64,000 nucleotides of DNA from Breviolum minutum Mf 1.05b.01. Its lineage: Eukaryota > Sar > Dinophyceae > Suessiales > Symbiodiniaceae. The stretch is taken from positions 1-64,000 of the forward strand of contig DF239871.1 in assembly GCA_000507305.1 (NCBI GenBank), read 5' to 3'. The notes beneath the pieces are model-generated. The model made no database searches and was not told the DNA's origin. It saw only the letters and a list, made by a program, of their open reading frames with translations. The translations under genes were made by a program, and so were the position numbers. Shown here piece after piece: positions 51,630-63,869 of the stretch (its first letter is position 1; each line of letters starts with the position of its first letter).

Positions 51630-52700
51630 GCTGAACAGCTACCTCCGCACCCGCCGCTTTAGCGAGCCTACTTTTCGAACATCAGGAACCACCAATCATT
51701 GAAAAAACACAGCGATTCGCGACGTCCCTAACATTTTTCGCGCATGTACCTTCTTCTAGTGACTCTACACGCGTGTTGATCTTCTTTCTGCTGACTTGAC
51801 ATCTCTACTCTGCTTGACACCTCTACTCTGCTTTTCAACTCTGCATATTGTCGGAAGTTGGACTTCTAAACTTCCTTCGACAATACATGTACATAATACT
51901 TAATGTACGCTTCGTACACTGGTCACTAGTCTACATTGTCTGCCAATATGCCCACCTATTAGGAAAGCAATGTTTTCTTCAAAGCAACTTCCTTGAATAT
52001 CTGTGGATGTTTGCCACTTGTGTTTGAAACCATTGTCTTCGAACAACCCTTGTACTGTATATAGATGCAAACGCCAAAAACAACATGAAACATCACAATG
52101 ATAACGAGCAGTGACCTAAGTCCAAATGTACAAATTCACAGCGGGTCTCACTGTGACCTCGTTTTCAGGTCTCAGAATGTGGGTCACTTGAAATTCATCT
52201 CGATCCGCCGAAGTGTGCGGAATCCTCTCCTGAGGTCCCTTGCCCTTTCCCATTCGTTGCCCTTGTCACAGGCACTGACCGCTGAAGCCAAGGTCACCTG
52301 TCTTCAACTGGGAACATTGAGCAACAAGAAACACACTCGAGAGCACGGACTGAAAATGAGTGATTCTACCAATTTCTGCCATATACTAAGGATGACGACG
52401 ACGATGCCGACTTTTTAAGGCAACGATGATCTTATGAGATTTGCCCCACCATCCGCGGGTCCATTCGGTCATGCCATCTTTTGTCATTCCGATATGGTGG
52501 TTTTGCCCAAGAAAATTCTGCTTGATGTACCATGCTTCATTGCTATTTGGTGCCATCATTTTGTACAACACCTATGCATCTGCAACCCCTCTGCCATCTT
52601 TTAGATCTCAGCAACCAACTTGTATCAACTCATCTCGACTCATCATTTAACAAAAATCACACCAGCCCTGTGGAGTCAAACGACTCGTTTTTCCGTCACC
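51630..52700. other. No gene seen
   Basis: No splice-compatible reading frame with a family motif was found. Around 52155 a phrase GACCTCGTTTTCAGGTCTCA resembles the repeated unit near 55.62-55.76 kb. Probably intergenic or intronic. Confidence 0.4.
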
Positions 52701-52727
52701 TTCTTCACCTTACCAGGCCACCTCATC

Positions 52728-54990
52728 CGCATCGTTCCCGAGATCCGTCAGTACCGCCAAGGCTTGTTGCCACTGAGCCATGCGTGCCATGGCACTGACC
52801 ACACAGCTGTAACTCACCACATCTCCTTGCATGCCATGATACCTTGGCATGTGAAATGTGCTGGAATGTGCTTGAGGAATTCAATTTAGTGGATGTTGTC
52901 TTCCCCGCAAAATACACTATACGTCTCCCCCACGTCGATATGTATATATCTACAGAAAAAAATAGAAGAACCATGAAGATCAAGAAACCAATTCTGATCA
53001 GTGTGATTGCTTTGAAAGTGCGTGCTACTGCATTACAGTAATTGATGCGGTTGGTGTCAGATTTTCAAACCAAGGCTTCATCACATCCTTCAACTCCCCA
53101 AATGCAACAAAGGCGACAAGAGTTGAAGCGCGTGTTGCCACTCACCCGAGTAATCCAAGGAACTCCTGCATCGAAAGAAACCACACACATACCTTGTTGA
53201 TCAGAATGAGCCACTGACCTTCGATGAAATATCATATCCAGCAATCAATGTGACAATGTGGATATTGATTGGGTTTTAGGAAAGCCGCAAACTTGCCAGT
53301 TGTGTTTGTAGATAAAAAAGCCTTTTCAATTCTCTGATCCAAATCCAGATTCGGGAGTGGAAGTGATGCTCTTCACTAAGTTCTATGGGAATAATCCCTT
53401 TTTGCACGATACGATAGAGATGCCTCATATGTGGAACATGTGTGTGAAATCAACCATTTATGTCAAAAGCAAGATCTTTTGGCCACTTTGATCTACTTCA
53501 AAAGCTACTGCTAATAAAGCTTCCTGGAGGTTGCCAAGGCTTCAATGTGTGCATATCAACGATTTTGATTTCTCTTCCAACATCTTGCACTATAACAATC
53601 AGTCATCTATCATCTATCTACGAAATGCCATCCAAGCTTCAAGACTGCATTGGCTGTTTCGAGCCTTCCCAAACCTGGGCTGTTGGACTGATGGTCATTG
53701 AGCCCTTGGGGATGAACTAGTCATGCAGGCTTGAAACAAATTACCGCCTCAAACGCTATTCTTGATTATCCATCTTAGTCGCAAGTGCATCACTGTCCAC
53801 TGCTTTTAAAAGGATACAAATGGATGTAAATGGTATCAAAGGTGCTCTCTCAACTATTTCGAAGAACACTTCCATAATCGTCCATACTCCCGTTGAAAGC
53901 CACTAGAGCATGAAAGGTGCAAAGATGTGCAAAGAAGGGTTACAGTTAAAACAAATCTCACCACATCTCACACAAAAGACCACACAAAACCTTATGGTCG
54001 AGTCGTAGTGTGTTGTCAATCATGATAGCCAAGCTACCTTCACCATCTCCTGATGTTGCCAGCGCTAACGCCAAACGCCAGGCGCGACCCTTGGCACACG
54101 CAGATGCGGCCAAGCCCAAAAAGCGTTCATCCCGTTGCGTCAGTGGCTCGGTGCAATGCAAATGGAGCACCTGGAAGCGTCTCACAAAATCTGATGGACC
54201 GATGCTGATGGACTGATGGACCCTACCTGTTGCCATGCACTGGCACGCTCCAATGCTCCGCACACTGCTGTCATCAACTTCACATCAGGAGGAAAAGGAC
54301 TGGCGCGTCGGCAGAAAAAAACGCTTTACTCAACTATCGCTCAGCATACAGAAATGGGAAATGCCACTATACAAATTGATGTTGCATCCTTAATCATGGT
54401 CATCATGTCAAGTGATCATATGAGCTGTCGAAACATGTCGAAACTGCATGAAACTACCATTGGAAGTTGCAACGATAAAAAGGATAAGACTAGTATACAT
54501 CGAAACATATCGAAACTATTCATGCTTGCAGCGAATTTCCGTGTTGGTTTCCGAAGTAGTGAAATGCCATGAATCTTGCATCTTTTGTCCACACTCCGTG
54601 GATGAAGTACATGGTTTTCAAGTTCCAACAAAAGTCTGACCACTCACTTCAGAGCTTTCAAAAAAAGGATGCAACCTAAACTTAACCTTTCACGTTGCCG
54701 AACACCTACTTGGCCCTCAGGTTGCCTCTCATGAAGGGTCTGGAGGGCTTTTTCCCATTGCTTTTGACGTCCCAGAGACACCACCTGCTGTGTCCTAAGT
54801 TGTGAGCACTGGTGAGCAGTGAGAATTTTAGGCCTTGGAACAAATCTTAAACACATCCTGCCTGACAACAGAACGCAAACCGCAAAGCCATTCGGCTTGA
54901 GAATGTCAAGGTGCTGTTTCCGGAGCCACTGACGGTGGTCTTTCGGAACCGGACCTCAGAACAGATGTAGCAACCGCAGATGTCAGTCGT
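52728..54990 (-). CDS. PPR protein exons
   Basis: Minus-strand PPR units, in transcript order: LRKQHLDILKPNGFAVCVLL ending at a GC donor (about 54935-54865); VVSLGRQKQWEKALQTLHER after CAGCAG (about 54785-54710); DERFLGLAASACAKGRAW then RLALALATSG (about 54150-54050); SGEWQHALQLLSPLLHLG (about 53165-53090); and DVVSYSCVVSAMARMAQW then QQALAVLTDLG (about 52835-52730). The first two join into one repeat. The stretch 53.2-53.95 kb between motifs shows nothing recognisable. N- and C-termini not resolved; a further segment near 55.4 kb may also belong. Confidence 0.68.
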
Positions 54991-55618
54991 AATATTTTTG
55001 GAGGGGTTAAGGACAAACATTGGCAACAAGAAAAATCTATCCAACCAATTGATTTTGCATCTCAAATAGATCATTTTAAAATGAAGACTGAGAAAGCAAA
55101 CACCAATGCACCCTTTTAAGCACGCAATCTGACAATTAATTGGGCCAATCTCGTCGTCCAAAGTCGTGAAGTTTGGATGGCAAGCAGCTACTGAACTGCA
55201 TCACAAAATCAAAGAAAAATATATCTTTAAATATATTTAAGATAAGGACTAAGTACTCTGCAACAAGCGTTTGGGACGCATGTACATGGACATACCATAG
55301 GATCCATAACATCATTGAAGGGTGTGTTTGCTGAAACCTTGAACATGTCTGAAGCGAAAGATGGCTCATGACTTGAGAAATTCTCAAGATTTCACAATGC
55401 CAGCAAGGTGCCGGTGGAAGCACCGCGAAGAGTGGAAAGATGGAGTTTGAGACCATTTTTCCTGCAGTCTTAGCATTCGATGCTGTCAATCTTTGACTGG
55501 AGCTCTGATTGAAAGCACTCGGTTTCAGAAGCCTTACACGTCCGTAAGCGTTATTCATGATATGTTCCATTCAGAATCAGCAGCTAGTAATGATCTGCAC
55601 ATGTGCCATCATGTGCCT

Positions 55619-55765
55619 GACCTCGTTTTAATCTCGTTTTTCAGGTTTCGGCACTTTTTCATCATGAGTGACCTCGTTTTCATCATGAGTGACCTCGTTT
55701 TAATCTCGTTCTAAACCTACCTCGTTTTTGGAGTCCCCCCATCTCGTGTTGATCTCGTTTTGCAA
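55619..55765. repeat. Short tandem repeat of a CCTCGTTTT-containing unit
   Basis: GAGTGACCTCGTTTT-containing units recur here, two of them in the form CATCATGAGTGACCTCGTTT, together with shorter ATCTCGTTTT variants. A similar phrase appears once near 52155, so the unit may be dispersed locally. Confidence 0.8.
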
Positions 55766-56488
55766 GCGAAACCAACATTGCCACAAACCCTGCTTGAAGC
55801 CACATCTTGTCTTCATCATCGCAAATAAATGCAGTTGCTCATATATACCCTGTCAGTCCAAGACCAAACAAAGAATAGTCTTTAAGATGATGATGAAAGG
55901 ACTCACTACTACCAATCGGCAAAATTTGGTTTTTGAACATCCTGGGTGTGTATATATACGTATAAATAAATATGAGTGTATATGAGCATATGTATGGAAT
56001 TACAATGAATTATTAATTAGGAGCTCAAGTACATATCCTGCCATACATATTCAATCTGTATGAATACAACCCGATATTCCTGCACGCATCTGGTATTTTG
56101 GTCTGTCCTGCATGCAGATCTGCTGAAGGCAACCACCTGAAAGGTAAACATGTGTCGAACATACAGAGCCTTTCTTTTGCAAAACTACTTGGAAGGGATG
56201 GCCGTTTAGAACACACATTCAAAATAGAAGATTCGATTCATTGACAAAGGCTGAACGAATGTTCTATTTTCAGAAGCCATCCGTTGATTTCTCGGGATAG
56301 TTGGATCATAGAATCGCAAACCTCAAGGTGACAACAGTATCAGCGTTTTAGCCTTGAAGGTGACCACACCTTTGAGACCTTTCAGTCTATAAATTCCGAA
56401 CACCAACTAAAACATACTCAACTATCCACAACTGTCTTGCCTTGGGACATGTTTTGCTAAATAACTCTACTGGTACAGCAATGCACAC

Positions 56489-56680
56489 CTGTTGCATCTT
56501 GCAGCAAACATTGCGATTGCCATCCGTCCAAAGAGCCAGCAAAATGATTGAAACAAGGAGGAACGCAGCAGCTACAGCACAAAGCCTTGGTTGCTTCCAA
56601 GTCTTGTGTTTGGGCACCCTCTCTTTCAAATCCTTGACTCTTCCTTTTAGAAGTTTGGAGTAAAGATCGATTTTTGTTTT
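56489..56680 (-). CDS. Exon with one membrane segment
   Basis: Exactly 64 codons, phase 0 at both ends, between GCCTAG and CAACAG|GTGTGC. The translation starts lysine/arginine-rich (LLKGRVKDLKERVPKHK), then has a single hydrophobic helix (LCAVAAAFLLVSIILLALW), then a Cys-containing segment. The basic side before the helix suggests a cytosolic N-terminal side. The family is not recognised. Confidence 0.52.
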
Positions 56681-57307
56681 CTAGGCATCGAAATGTCACA
56701 GGTTTATTTCATGCATGTTCATGCTTTGATGATTTGTTGTTTGTGATGTACACACAGGTCTGATGTGCCAGTGGATATTCATAGTCAAACAAAGGCGATG
56801 GACGGTTTCGGCAGGTTTGGATTGTATGGTGGTTTTATGATCTGCGGCAAATCACTCTCTTGAAGCTGCATGTTGCGGTCCAAAGGCCCAAAGGACCAAG
56901 GAACACTTGTTTGATGATCAGTCTATGAGTCTATAAAGGAAGGAAAGTGGAACCTGGATGGAGGACCTCCTAGATAGATCTCGTTTTCTAACTCTGAGCA
57001 GCCAGGTAAAATGTGGGAAAAAACAATATTCTAGAAACCCTGCCTACTGGCCAATACTTCTGTATCAATTCACTTGCTGATATAATGGATCATCATATTG
57101 CAATCACATACAAGTCTTGCCGGAGGTGAAACACCAAAGCAAACATCGTAGTCACATATGCTTGGGGATCTGATGATGGACCCTCGAAGGGTTTGAATCA
57201 CACTATCAATAGACCCTTCACAAAGTCTACAATGGTACAAGGATCATTTCAGACCCTTTCGAAATCTGTCTACCTTCTGGGACCTTAAGTACTTGAGGGG
57301 TATGTAG

Positions 57308-58475
57308 TCACACAAGCACTGACACTGCAAACCCACAAAAGATCATCGTTAAAATTGCCCCAGTTTGATAAGTTGCCAAACAACAGAATTTGTGGAGGTA
57401 TTGCACGTTTGGAAGATGTGTTGAGTCTGAAACAGTTGGAATCCCCAACTCTCCTCTCCCACATTCATCATTTGCTATCGTTTGAAAGATTTGCATGTTC
57501 CAGAAGTTTCCAGACTTCACTACTCAATTCGTTTCTCTTTCGCTTCTTTTCTCCTTCTCCGGCTATGAATCGATGAATCGGAGCACAATAGAGCACAGCA
57601 TCACTTTGGCTGGCTGACCTTGGGATGAAGGGTTTGCATGATTGCTGCTGAGTCCCATGCAACATATTTCGACTTGTGATTGAAATGGGTGGCAAGTCAT
57701 GGAATGAGACTCCAGGTTTACAGAAAGAGCACTGGGTCAAAACCCTGCACATACAAAATCCACATGGCTAAGAGGTGCGCTAAGTCTTCCAAAAAGGAGA
57801 TCTTCCTGGGCATGTGAGAATACAGGACCTACCTGTTCCTGAAACCGTTATTAGAAACTGATATCTCAGGGTTGTTGGCAGCTGTTTTTTACCTGAGGGG
57901 GGTGGGTACCGACAGTATATCACCATCCTTTCCGTCCCCACGAGGCAAACTGCTGTCTCTAGATTTGCGTAAGCCATGCCGGTTGAACTCATCTGCCTTC
58001 TGCCACCTAAGCTGTCATGGTTTCTCATACGCTGTTGCCATACGCCATACATCATTGAAGCATCTCATCCAAGGCGCTGGTCTTGGCACAGAATCACCAC
58101 GGTCCAACCCTGGCTTTGAAGCACGCGTTGGGCCTCAGCATTTTGGCTGACTCTCATCACCATTGACAGTGGTCACATATCATGATGATCGCCTCATCAT
58201 GACTGTTTGACTGTTGTCCTTCTCATCGTGATCATTTTTGCTGTCATAATATGTTTTTTCAAAAGCACTCAACTGGCTGATGACTTTCAACTTCACTTGT
58301 GGTGTCACACGTTCGCGCTGCATCAAGCTTTAAAACACACAACTACCCTCCTTTGAGATCAAAACCATGCTTACCTCCCCGAGCCATCGTTCAACATGAT
58401 CTTCCTGCAGGTTGGAGCATTCTGGGACAATTGGCAACATGGCAAAGGCTGTTGATCTAGCACCTAGGACACTCA
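57308..58475 (-). CDS. Unidentified gene with C-terminal hydrophobic helix
   Basis: Candidate exons: 58475-58376 begins at an ATG and ends at a strong donor (GGGGAG|GTAAGC), reading LPIVPECSNLQEDHVERW; about 58132-58080 reads AQRVLQSQGWTVVILCQD; about 58010-57893 reads TGMAYANLETAVCLVG ending at TCAG|GTAAAA; about 57750-57468 contains LYCAPIHRFIAGEGEKKRK; and about 57440-57308 ends with a hydrophobic helix and TAG. The second and third join through a GA donor. Other joins are not phase-proven, so the assembly into one gene is inferred. No family recognised. Confidence 0.42.
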
Positions 58476-58712
58476 TACTCCATAAGTCCAACTTGTGATT
58501 GCCATTTCAACATGTCAACATGTGTAAAATTCAAATGCGTCTGTGAAACCTGGTAACCGGAAGCCTGCAAATTATAAGATATTGTAAGGAATTCTGAGAA
58601 GTAAAATGCGAATGATCATGGGCCCAAATTGAACCAGAACTTAGCAATGCTTCAATCCGATTTGTGCGTATCACATTGTGATCCATCTGATCGTGGATCC
58701 TCTCCCATTTAC

Positions 58713-58867
58713 CTGCACCATGGGTGAGTGAGTAATTTCAACAAGTGTTTGGTTTAAGAACAACAGCCCCGCCACAGTAATCATCAAGATACTCAATTCC
58801 AAAGGTTGCGGCTGCTTTTGACGGTGGAAGTCGCTCTGAACAGCACTCAAATGCCACTCCGATTGAG
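58713..58867 (-). CDS. Exon with one membrane segment
   Basis: A 155-base exon (two bases plus 51 codons) between ACTTCACAG and GTGCAG|GTAAAT. It reads SEWHLSAVQSDFHRQKQ, then a hydrophobic helix LELSILMITVAGLLFL. The splice signals are good on both sides. It lies 5' of the 57.3-58.5 kb exons and may be the same gene. No family recognised. Confidence 0.5.
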
Positions 58868-59044
58868 CTGTGAAGTCTTGTTACACGGTGACCTTGAAGT
58901 GCTCTAAACGGTTGCTACCGAAAACTAGAGTACCTCAGAATGGATAGCTCTTGAATTGAATTTCGGCTACGAATAGATGCTTGACTAGTAAGGCATGCTG
59001 AAACTGTGGAGAATGATGTGCACTAAGCCCTCAAGGTGCACGAG

Positions 59045-60400
59045 TCGCTTAGGTAGCTGTCCGTCATTGACAACTTATCCACGAATCCAGCGTCACAAGG
59101 TCCTGCTTGGTGGTCAAGAGCTTTGCTTGTTCCACCAACAGCAAACCCACCTGGTCAAATGTTAAATAGCATGAGATTGGATCACAGAATATCACAAATC
59201 ATGAGAAAATCAACAGCTATCAAGATGCTATCAGCTGGTTAAAAGCTCAAAACGATGAATCACTTCTGCATGACTTCTGCAATCGCAAGCTGCACCTTCT
59301 CGCTGTCCGAATTGGAGATATCCAAGAGAAAACCACCCTGCGAGGCGTTGCAAAAATGCAACACCATGCGACAGGTGCAAAAACACAAGGTCTTTCCAAT
59401 TTGTGGGCAGGCGCTCTTTTTCTGGTGAATCAACTCCTACAGCAAGCTGGCGAAGAGCTACTGGCGACAAGCTATGCATTCTTGCCAAGAGCAAGCTGCA
59501 AAGCATGTGGGCTGAATCCTTCCTATGAGACATACTTGTTAGATCTTTGACCCAACTTCATTCGTACCTTTCAGAACATTGTCAAGTTCATCAAATAGAG
59601 AGACCCACAATTGAGAAACAATCAGGTCTCAGCATTTTAACATCTGCAACATCATACAACCCTGTCCGACACCGTCGCAGTGCTGTGTCTGGCATCATTG
59701 CAGGTTCAGCACGTCGGACCTCTTTGAGGGTCCAGCCGCGACCTCCAAGGACCAACTCCCCTTGACTTGGAGAGGGTCATTGTGACCCAAAGCGTAGGGA
59801 TTCAGATGTAGATATCTTAAGATTTGAGTATATACCAAACAATATACTACGTACATATCAAAAAGATACGTAATACTTTTGAACATACAGTTTCTAATTA
59901 TATTGCCACCTATTGTATGCAGCAGGGATGTGCTTGAAAATTGCCCCTTTCATCTCGTACTGGAAATCAAGGCCAGTAGTTTCAACAACACACGAGGTTC
60001 GACGTGCTGCAACGATACCACATGTGAACCAGGAATACCTGCTGCCAAAAATGCAGCTACAAAATCACTTCTGATACGCATAGTGGGAGAAGTGAAATAC
60101 TGTAAGTAAGTGAAATGACTGAATATGTATGGACCATTCGGAGTTCATGGATCAACATCAACTACACCAAAACAATCGAGACCAATCCATAACTACCGGC
60201 TTGAGGTCAGCTTGTTCAACAGTTGTTGGAAAAAGTCAGAACAACAAGAACAAAGTCTCATTTAGCAATTCACATCATCTCTCAGGATCAACTGATATTC
60301 ATTGCCACAGCTCCTTCCTGACGTGGTTCCAGCCTCCAGGTTTAACTCCGAGAATGGCACGAATCAACTGCCAGCGAGAAGGAAGCCTGTCAGGAGAATA
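59045..60400 (-). CDS. Several unidentified coding-like exons
   Basis: Minus-strand open stretches with splice-like flanks: VGLLLVEQAKLLTTKQDL after CCAG (about 59155-59080); a region 59533-59231 in which two overlapping frames are open and both look coding (for example VALRQLAVGVDSPEKERL); GGRGWTLKEVRRAEPAMM continuing PDTALRRCRTGLYDV (about 59770-59590); RIRSDFVAAFLAAGIPGSH after TTACAG (about 60095-59935); and RWQLIRAILGVKPGGWNH (about 60385-60310). Some are weakly PPR-like, but I assign no family. Which frame is used at 59.3-59.5 kb is undecided. Confidence 0.38.
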
Positions 60401-60605
60401 CAAAGCCCAAAGTCATCCATCAAAGTAAAAAGGTAAAATCCTCATGAAGGTTGGATGTCTTTCTGAAACATTCGGCATCAATAAAACTTGGGCTTCACAT
60501 CACGATCCATAGAAGGCTCCAAGTTCCAGATCTTCTCCCTTCTTTGAATAGGACTACATAGAAATCTTGATGGCACCCTGCGAAACCTTTCAGATCCCTG
60601 CGGCG

Positions 60606-60790
60606 TCACTTTTTGTCTGGCAATGTGCCATTCAGAAGTCTCAACTCTGAAAGTTTGTGGCTCAGGTCAGTTGGAAGATCTGCTTCCAAGGACAATATCT
60701 CAAGGTCCTTCAGCATCACAGGCATGCTTAATGAGTTGGGTGGGAAAGACAGTAGTCCAGTCCATATTCCATGGCTCTTTTTGATTATTT
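60606..60790 (-). CDS. Leucine-rich-repeat-like exon
   Basis: The minus-strand frame ends in TGA at 60606 and reads PVMLKDLEILSLEADLP then TDLSHKLSELRLLNGTLP, a regular L-x-x-L-x-L pattern typical of leucine-rich repeats. It begins only about 30 bases after the pseudouridine synthase stop on the same strand. It would therefore be the first exon of a separate, tightly spaced gene, or 3' sequence that mimics an LRR. CCTAG near 60800 could act as a trans-splice acceptor. Confidence 0.35.
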
Positions 60791-60821
60791 TTGCCGACTA
60801 GGACTATGGAACACTAGGACA

Positions 60822-63310
60822 TCAGTCATCAATCACTGTTACAGGAGTCCGAAACTGTTTCTTCTCAGTCCACCACACAACCCAGTCTGCACCCATGTGA
60901 AGGACCCGTAGAACATGATCCCATCGCTCGTCCTCGGCACCCATGGCGTAGGGCAGCAGGTCCATCTGCCAACAATGAAGGAACAAACGTCCATCCGTGG
61001 CGTTTGTAGCATAGGTGCGATCTCCACACAACGGGAAACCGATCCTGGGACTGAAAAGAGGAAATGTGTGTGGGGAAATTTGGAAAATCCCAGCATTTTG
61101 TCGAAGAATTGAGGAGTCTGAGTTGGAAATACGATTTCGATTCGAACTATTTAAATTCTTTTTTTTAATACGTTGTATTTTCATGATAAAGCGAACTGAC
61201 ATCCCAATAGAATCAGCCAAAACTTAGCAAATGGAGATAAAACATGACACAAACACGGATGAACTGTCCAATTCAAAGGCTCTGTGCCAAATGTGCCCGG
61301 ATTTGATGAGTTCTTCCAGTAAACGGCTCTGCCAACAGCAAGGAGAAAGTCTGGTGAGATGCCAGGGTGGCTAAGACAGTGAAACCTGCGAGCTCCATTG
61401 TCAACCACAAATTAATATTCAGCTTTGTTGGTGGAAAATCGAAATGCACGAACATACAAGAAAAATACACAGGTATGTGAGTCGTATGAAAAGATCATGG
61501 ATGATGTTTGAGGCTTGGCATGAAGAACCAAAATAGTTTAAACCAGCGAAAAACATCGGAAAACTTGCTATCACAATTCCGGTGGCGGGTATGGGCAGCC
61601 ATCCCACCATCCGACACGCTTGCACGGCTGGCACCATCCTTCGCTGTCACCTCCATTGTCTTGCAGCATTGAAGGTTTGTTTCAACTTAGCCCTCTGCAG
61701 AATCCATCCTATCCTCTGGAGGTGTTGATCCAACATGTAAACGCCGAACTCAAGATGTACAGTATATCATTATCTCTTTTGTTTGTAACATCATCATTAT
61801 TCCATGATTATTCTTGCACTCTTGTTTTGATCATTATTCGTACTATATCATATGCTATCGCTATCATCATCATGATTGCTCTGCTACTAGTATGATTATG
61901 TTCTGATATATCATATGTATTATACTATTATACGTATGTATACAAATTTGTTCGCGTACGATAAACATTCAACACCACCGTGTGAAACCCCCGACCTGAA
62001 GCGGGAACTTGATGTCTTGTCCATAACCAGGAGGCCCGACATCGCCGTGCACCAAGCACAAATATCTTTTGGACACGATGCGACCAGCAAACTGTGCCAG
62101 AAACCACCAAGACCTAATGGCACTGACAATGGGCAAACAACTCACAACTTAGCATAATCACTGCATAATCAGGCCACTAAAATCCAGAAATCCAGTGCAG
62201 AACCCCTGAACCCCTCAACCCCTCACTCAAAAAAGGCAAGAACAAATCAAGAATTGCAATTGACTCAAGAGACGGAGGAGCCGTCGGATCTCCACGTGCA
62301 GCCACCAGTATCCCTGACGTGGGCAAATCTAAACGTGAGAGGCCTCGGCTCTTGAAGCAATGCGTGGATTCCTTATGGGTTTTCAGAACACAGTGGCAAA
62401 TATAGAACATCATAGAAAATAATGATGATTATCAACAGAATCAAAAGACTCTCTTTTCAATGCTTTGGTTTGAAACTCATTTTGAGTGCATTGATCTTGT
62501 GGTATTGACATGCCTTTCGCCCTTTGAACCACCCCCCAATCACCAAACAGCTTTAGGGGCGAGTCAAAGGCTGCTGAAGGTAACTGGCCAAATTCTGCAG
62601 ACCTCGGTGGAAGTTGAATGGAACAAAGATTCATGACACCATGGCCTACAAGTGAAACTCGAGATCAAGTTCATGAGTTTCCAAAATGATGAATGATATA
62701 ATGTTTATGAGTGTTTATGATATATGATCCTAGACAGAAATATACAGTACGTCTGTGTAGATATATTTACATAACACAGAATATATAATAATGTTGTATA
62801 TTATATTGTAATGTATGGACAGGGATGTTGCGAAATCAAGCGGAACTAAAGAGTGGATGATGAATGATGGATCATGAACCCTACTGTAGTCCACATGGAC
62901 GTTTAACAGTCACAACGCATCTCCCATCATCTCAGCATATGTACGATTACCACATACAGTATGCCTTTACATCTGGGCTCTCAAACTCAAACGAGAGTTG
63001 TGCTTCAACGAGGGAAAGTCTTAAGGGGAAAGATGTTGGACAACACATTGGAAAAAAATATGAGTGCTAACATGTGCTGACAACACATTCAGCGTTGGTC
63101 TTTTTGATCAAAGAGAGTAATTATGCAAATTACATCGTCGTCATCAATTGCCCGCTTCCACTACATCTTCCAACGTTCTCAAGAAACATCTCAACAGCTG
63201 AAACATTTCTGCATCACCAAGACACAATCTTCGGAAGACTTGCCTGCAGGCTTCGCTATCGCGATCAAGGACTGATCTTCAAAAATGATTTGCCCCGGCA
63301 ACTCCAAAGG
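60822..63310 (-). CDS. RluA-family RNA pseudouridine synthase, seven exons
   Basis: Exons 63310-63244, 62602-62561, 62343-62286, 62113-61996, 61650-61587, 61385-61283 and 61044-60822 (stop) total 675 bases, 225 codons including the stop, in phase at all six joins. Motifs appear in the family's order: IIFEDQSLIAIAKPAG; catalytic loop SRLDLPTSGILVAA with the nucleophilic Asp; FAGRIVSKRYLCLVHGD; DGGMAAHTRFTVL; EPFTGRTHQIRAHLAQ; IGFPLCGDRTY. Such enzymes convert uridine to pseudouridine in rRNA, tRNA or organellar RNA. Donors are GC, GC, GA, GT, GC and GA, so only one intron starts with GT. The first listed exon is not an initiator, and a targeting sequence may lie further right. No S4 domain is seen. 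The target RNA cannot be deduced. Confidence 0.9.
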
Positions 63311-63801
63311 CTTTCGTGGTGAAACCATCCGCTCCTATCCGCTCCAATGCAAACGACTGACTTCTGGACATATTGACGCTCTAGGGTCACCTGCGACGCT
63401 GTAGACCCCTCCCCCCAAAACGTGTCGCATTTAACCTGTCCTTGAGGCCCACATCATCTTCTCCATCCATCTGTGAGAAGGTCGTCAGCCTTCCCCACAT
63501 CAACACATGGATACAATGGATTAATGGAGGAAAAAGGATGAAAGTTCATGGTTCGGATAGACACCTTGAAATTATTTGAAATTGGTGGTTGACTGAAGAA
63601 TGACTGAAGACATTTTTGCAGCGGAAGCTGTCGCAATAGGATTGGCCAAATGCGGCGTTTGGCACTTAATCAAAGAGCGACTTCTGAAGCCATTCGCTGA
63701 GAATGTTGTGTTTTTTTTCACTGACAGGATTACAGTTTTCTCATCTAGGCATCAGTGTTTGGGATTCCCAAATGCAAACACCTGACTTTCTTCCAAGTAA
63801 C

Positions 63802-63869
63802 CTCTTTAAAACAGCGATGGCATGTTGCTTTCCAAGCTCTTTGCTGACGCCACTGAGCACAGAACCCAC
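63802..63869 (-). CDS. Unidentified exon near the window edge
   Basis: A 68-base exon between GCGCCAG and AAGAG|GTTACT reads VGSVLSGVSKELGKQHAIA then VLKR. The pattern resembles a helix pair, possibly PPR. It ends in phase 2, whereas the first pseudouridine synthase exon starts in phase 0. If both belong to one gene, another exon lies between them. Confidence 0.4.

Noticed and set aside
61540..61660. PATGIVIAS reading as the pseudouridine synthase catalytic loop with a missing Asp
   Set aside because: It lies after the KRYLCLVHG exon, in the wrong order. The true catalytic loop SRLDLPTSG is at 62343-62286, and the 61.6 kb exon is used in another frame.
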